Positions 12,537-13,615 of a stretch of DNA of 13,615 bases are shown here, in pieces (the first letter of the stretch is position 1; each line of letters opens with the position of its first letter). The notes below the pieces were generated by a model, which was not told the origin of the DNA, made no database searches, and saw only the letters and a program-made list of their open reading frames with translations. Source of the DNA: Bacteroidia bacterium (lineage in GTDB: Bacteria; Bacteroidota; Bacteroidia; Bacteroidales; Dysgonomonadaceae); contig JAUNRY010000034.1 of NCBI GenBank assembly GCA_030539475.1, forward strand, positions 1-13,615, in the 5' to 3' direction. The translations under genes and the position numbers were made by a program.

Positions 12537-13615
12537 ATGACACAGAAGAGAAAAAACGCATATAATAAACGTCCTTTTATTCGAATCGAAAAGGGTTTTG
12601 CTATTCAAGGATGGGATAGTATTCTGACTTTAATCCGCGAAAAAGCAAAAGATGTTAAGGTGTTGACTGTCGATTGTTACACAGGTGTTTATTATGATTC
12701 ATTACGTTCGAAACTGCAGGAAATCGATAACGCGCTGTTCATAGATACGTTGGAAATTTTCAAGTCTGAAGATAAAATCGACGAATTAACTCAACGGTTT
12801 TTAACCGACGACATATTGTTCGGATATTACTCCAATCTCTCCATCTGCGATTATTTCGATGAAGAAAAACTTAGAAGTTGCCGCGAGCGCATAGAACATA
12901 CTCAAGGCGCAACTATTGTTTTCGGATACGGAGCACAGTACGTGGCAGAAGGAGAGGTCAATTTTTATGCCGATATGCCGCGGTGGGAAATTCAGCAACG
13001 CATGCGAAGAAATGAAGTGCCCGGTTTGGGTGTAAATAATAAAAACGAAGTTTTCTCACTTCAATACAAGCGTGGACTTTTCAACGACTGGAAAGTATTA
13101 GACAAGCACAAAAAAACAATCTATAATACGGTTGATTTCTGGATCGATACGGTAAAGCACGACAGTCCTACGCTAATAGACAAAAACACTTTTTTCACGG
13201 CAATGGACAAAGCTGCCCATTCTCCTTTCAGGGTTGTACCCTTTTTCGATCCTGCGCCTTGGGGCGGACAATGGATGAAAGAGGTGTGCAATCTGGAGCG
13301 TTCGGTGAGTAATTTCGGCTGGTGTTTCGATTGTGTGCCCGAAGAAAATAGCCTGTTGCTGAAAGTTGATGATATTGAGTTTGAGATGCCCTCAGTAAAT
13401 TTGGTTTATACGCGAAGCCGCGAATTGCTGGGAGAACCCGTTGAAGCCCGCTTCGGCAAAGAGTTTCCTATCCGTTTCGATCTTTTGGATACAGTAGGCG
13501 GTGGCAACCTAAGTTTGCAGGTACATCCTACTACTGAATATACACGGGAAAACTTCGGATTGTCGTACACTCAGGATGAAAGTTATTACATTGTTGACAC
13601 CAAAGGAGAGGATAC
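12537..13615 (+). CDS. Large class I mannose-6-phosphate isomerase-like protein with N-terminal extra domain (partial)
   Basis: An open frame of 359 codons from ATG 12537 to the window end. From about residue 230 it shows the type I phosphomannose isomerase pattern: FFDPAPWGGQWM (236-247, the PxxWGG motif), a β-rich stretch, GGGNLSLQVHP (321-331) with zinc ligands Q328 and H330, and DESYYI with a probable ligand E348. The enzyme interconverts mannose-6-phosphate and fructose-6-phosphate. The usual ManA begins near the WGG motif, so about 230 residues are extra. These include VLTVDCYTGVYYDSL, IVFGYGAQYV and ADMPRWEIQQRMRR. That arrangement recalls a kinase-like α/β domain, but no Walker A GK[ST] is visible and I cannot name it. 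Similar long forms are, from memory, usual in Bacteroidales. The gene is downstream of the GntR regulator and probably controlled by it. The C-terminus is missing. Confidence 0.85.
   Translation, partial: MTQKRKNAYNKRPFIRIEKGFAIQGWDSILTLIREKAKDVKVLTVDCYTGVYYDSLRSKLQEIDNALFIDTLEIFKSEDKIDELTQRFLTDDILFGYYSNLSICDYFDEEKLRSCRERIEHTQGATIVFGYGAQYVAEGEVNFYADMPRWEIQQRMRRNEVPGLGVNNKNEVFSLQYKRGLFNDWKVLDKHKKTIYNTVDFWIDTVKHDSPTLIDKNTFFTAMDKAAHSPFRVVPFFDPAPWGGQWMKEVCNLERSVSNFGWCFDCVPEENSLLLKVDDIEFEMPSVNLVYTRSRELLGEPVEARFGKEFPIRFDLLDTVGGGNLSLQVHPTTEYTRENFGLSYTQDESYYIVDTKGED

Noticed and set aside
1..13615. CRISPR arrays, insertion sequences with transposases, prophage genes, rRNA genes
   Set aside because: No regularly spaced repeats, transposase motifs, phage structural genes or rRNA signatures were seen on either strand.

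Overview
The window looks like chromosomal DNA from a Bacteroidota member, most likely order Bacteroidales (Porphyromonadaceae/Dysgonomonadaceae-like). The evidence is direct. Almost every transcription unit is preceded by the Bacteroidota -7 promoter element TAnnTTTG. Leaders are short and A-rich without Shine-Dalgarno sequences. One small exported protein is almost entirely a type IX secretion (T9SS)-like C-terminal domain. One rhomboid carries the C-terminal extension typical of Bacteroidota rhomboids. Nearly all content is housekeeping.

Layout. Positions 1-991 (-) hold the first 330 codons of valS, interrupted in frame after about residue 205 by a DUF559 (Vsr-like, PD-(D/E)XK) endonuclease module that begins at a G/C-run inverted repeat. 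Next are a tRNA-Lys(CUU) gene and an HU gene, both on the minus strand and each with its own promoter and terminator. From 1722 to 6348 (+) six tightly packed genes follow: two rhomboid proteases, a membrane-anchored endonuclease/exonuclease/phosphatase (EEP) protein, queD, queE and RNase Z. A small secreted T9SS-CTD-like protein (6421-6741) and asd (6868-7866) follow, each with its own promoter, and a strong hairpin closes asd. On the minus strand, 10097-7939 is a three-gene unit: a zinc-type ABC substrate-binding lipoprotein, its ATPase, and a DUF456 membrane protein in place of the expected permease. MnmD (tRNA modification) is divergent from it. Then come an NlpE-like lipoprotein (-), a GntR/UTRA regulator (+), and the start of a large class I mannose-6-phosphate isomerase-like gene (+). 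The leader of that last gene carries a direct repeat with 20-bp periodicity that could be the regulator's operator.

How the genes relate. QueD and QueE are successive steps towards 7-deazaguanine for queuosine. RNase Z, MnmD, ValRS and tRNA-Lys are all tRNA-related but do not form one operon. The ZnuA/ZnuC-like pair belongs to metal uptake but lacks its membrane subunit here. The GntR regulator probably controls the sugar-phosphate gene next to it.

The most unusual item is the endonuclease domain embedded in an essential aminoacyl-tRNA synthetase. No intein splicing signals are visible in the part seen, and the insertion lies at the entry to the editing domain. It looks like a protein-tolerated mobile insertion. 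The window ends inside the module, so its far boundary and the resumption of ValRS are not seen.
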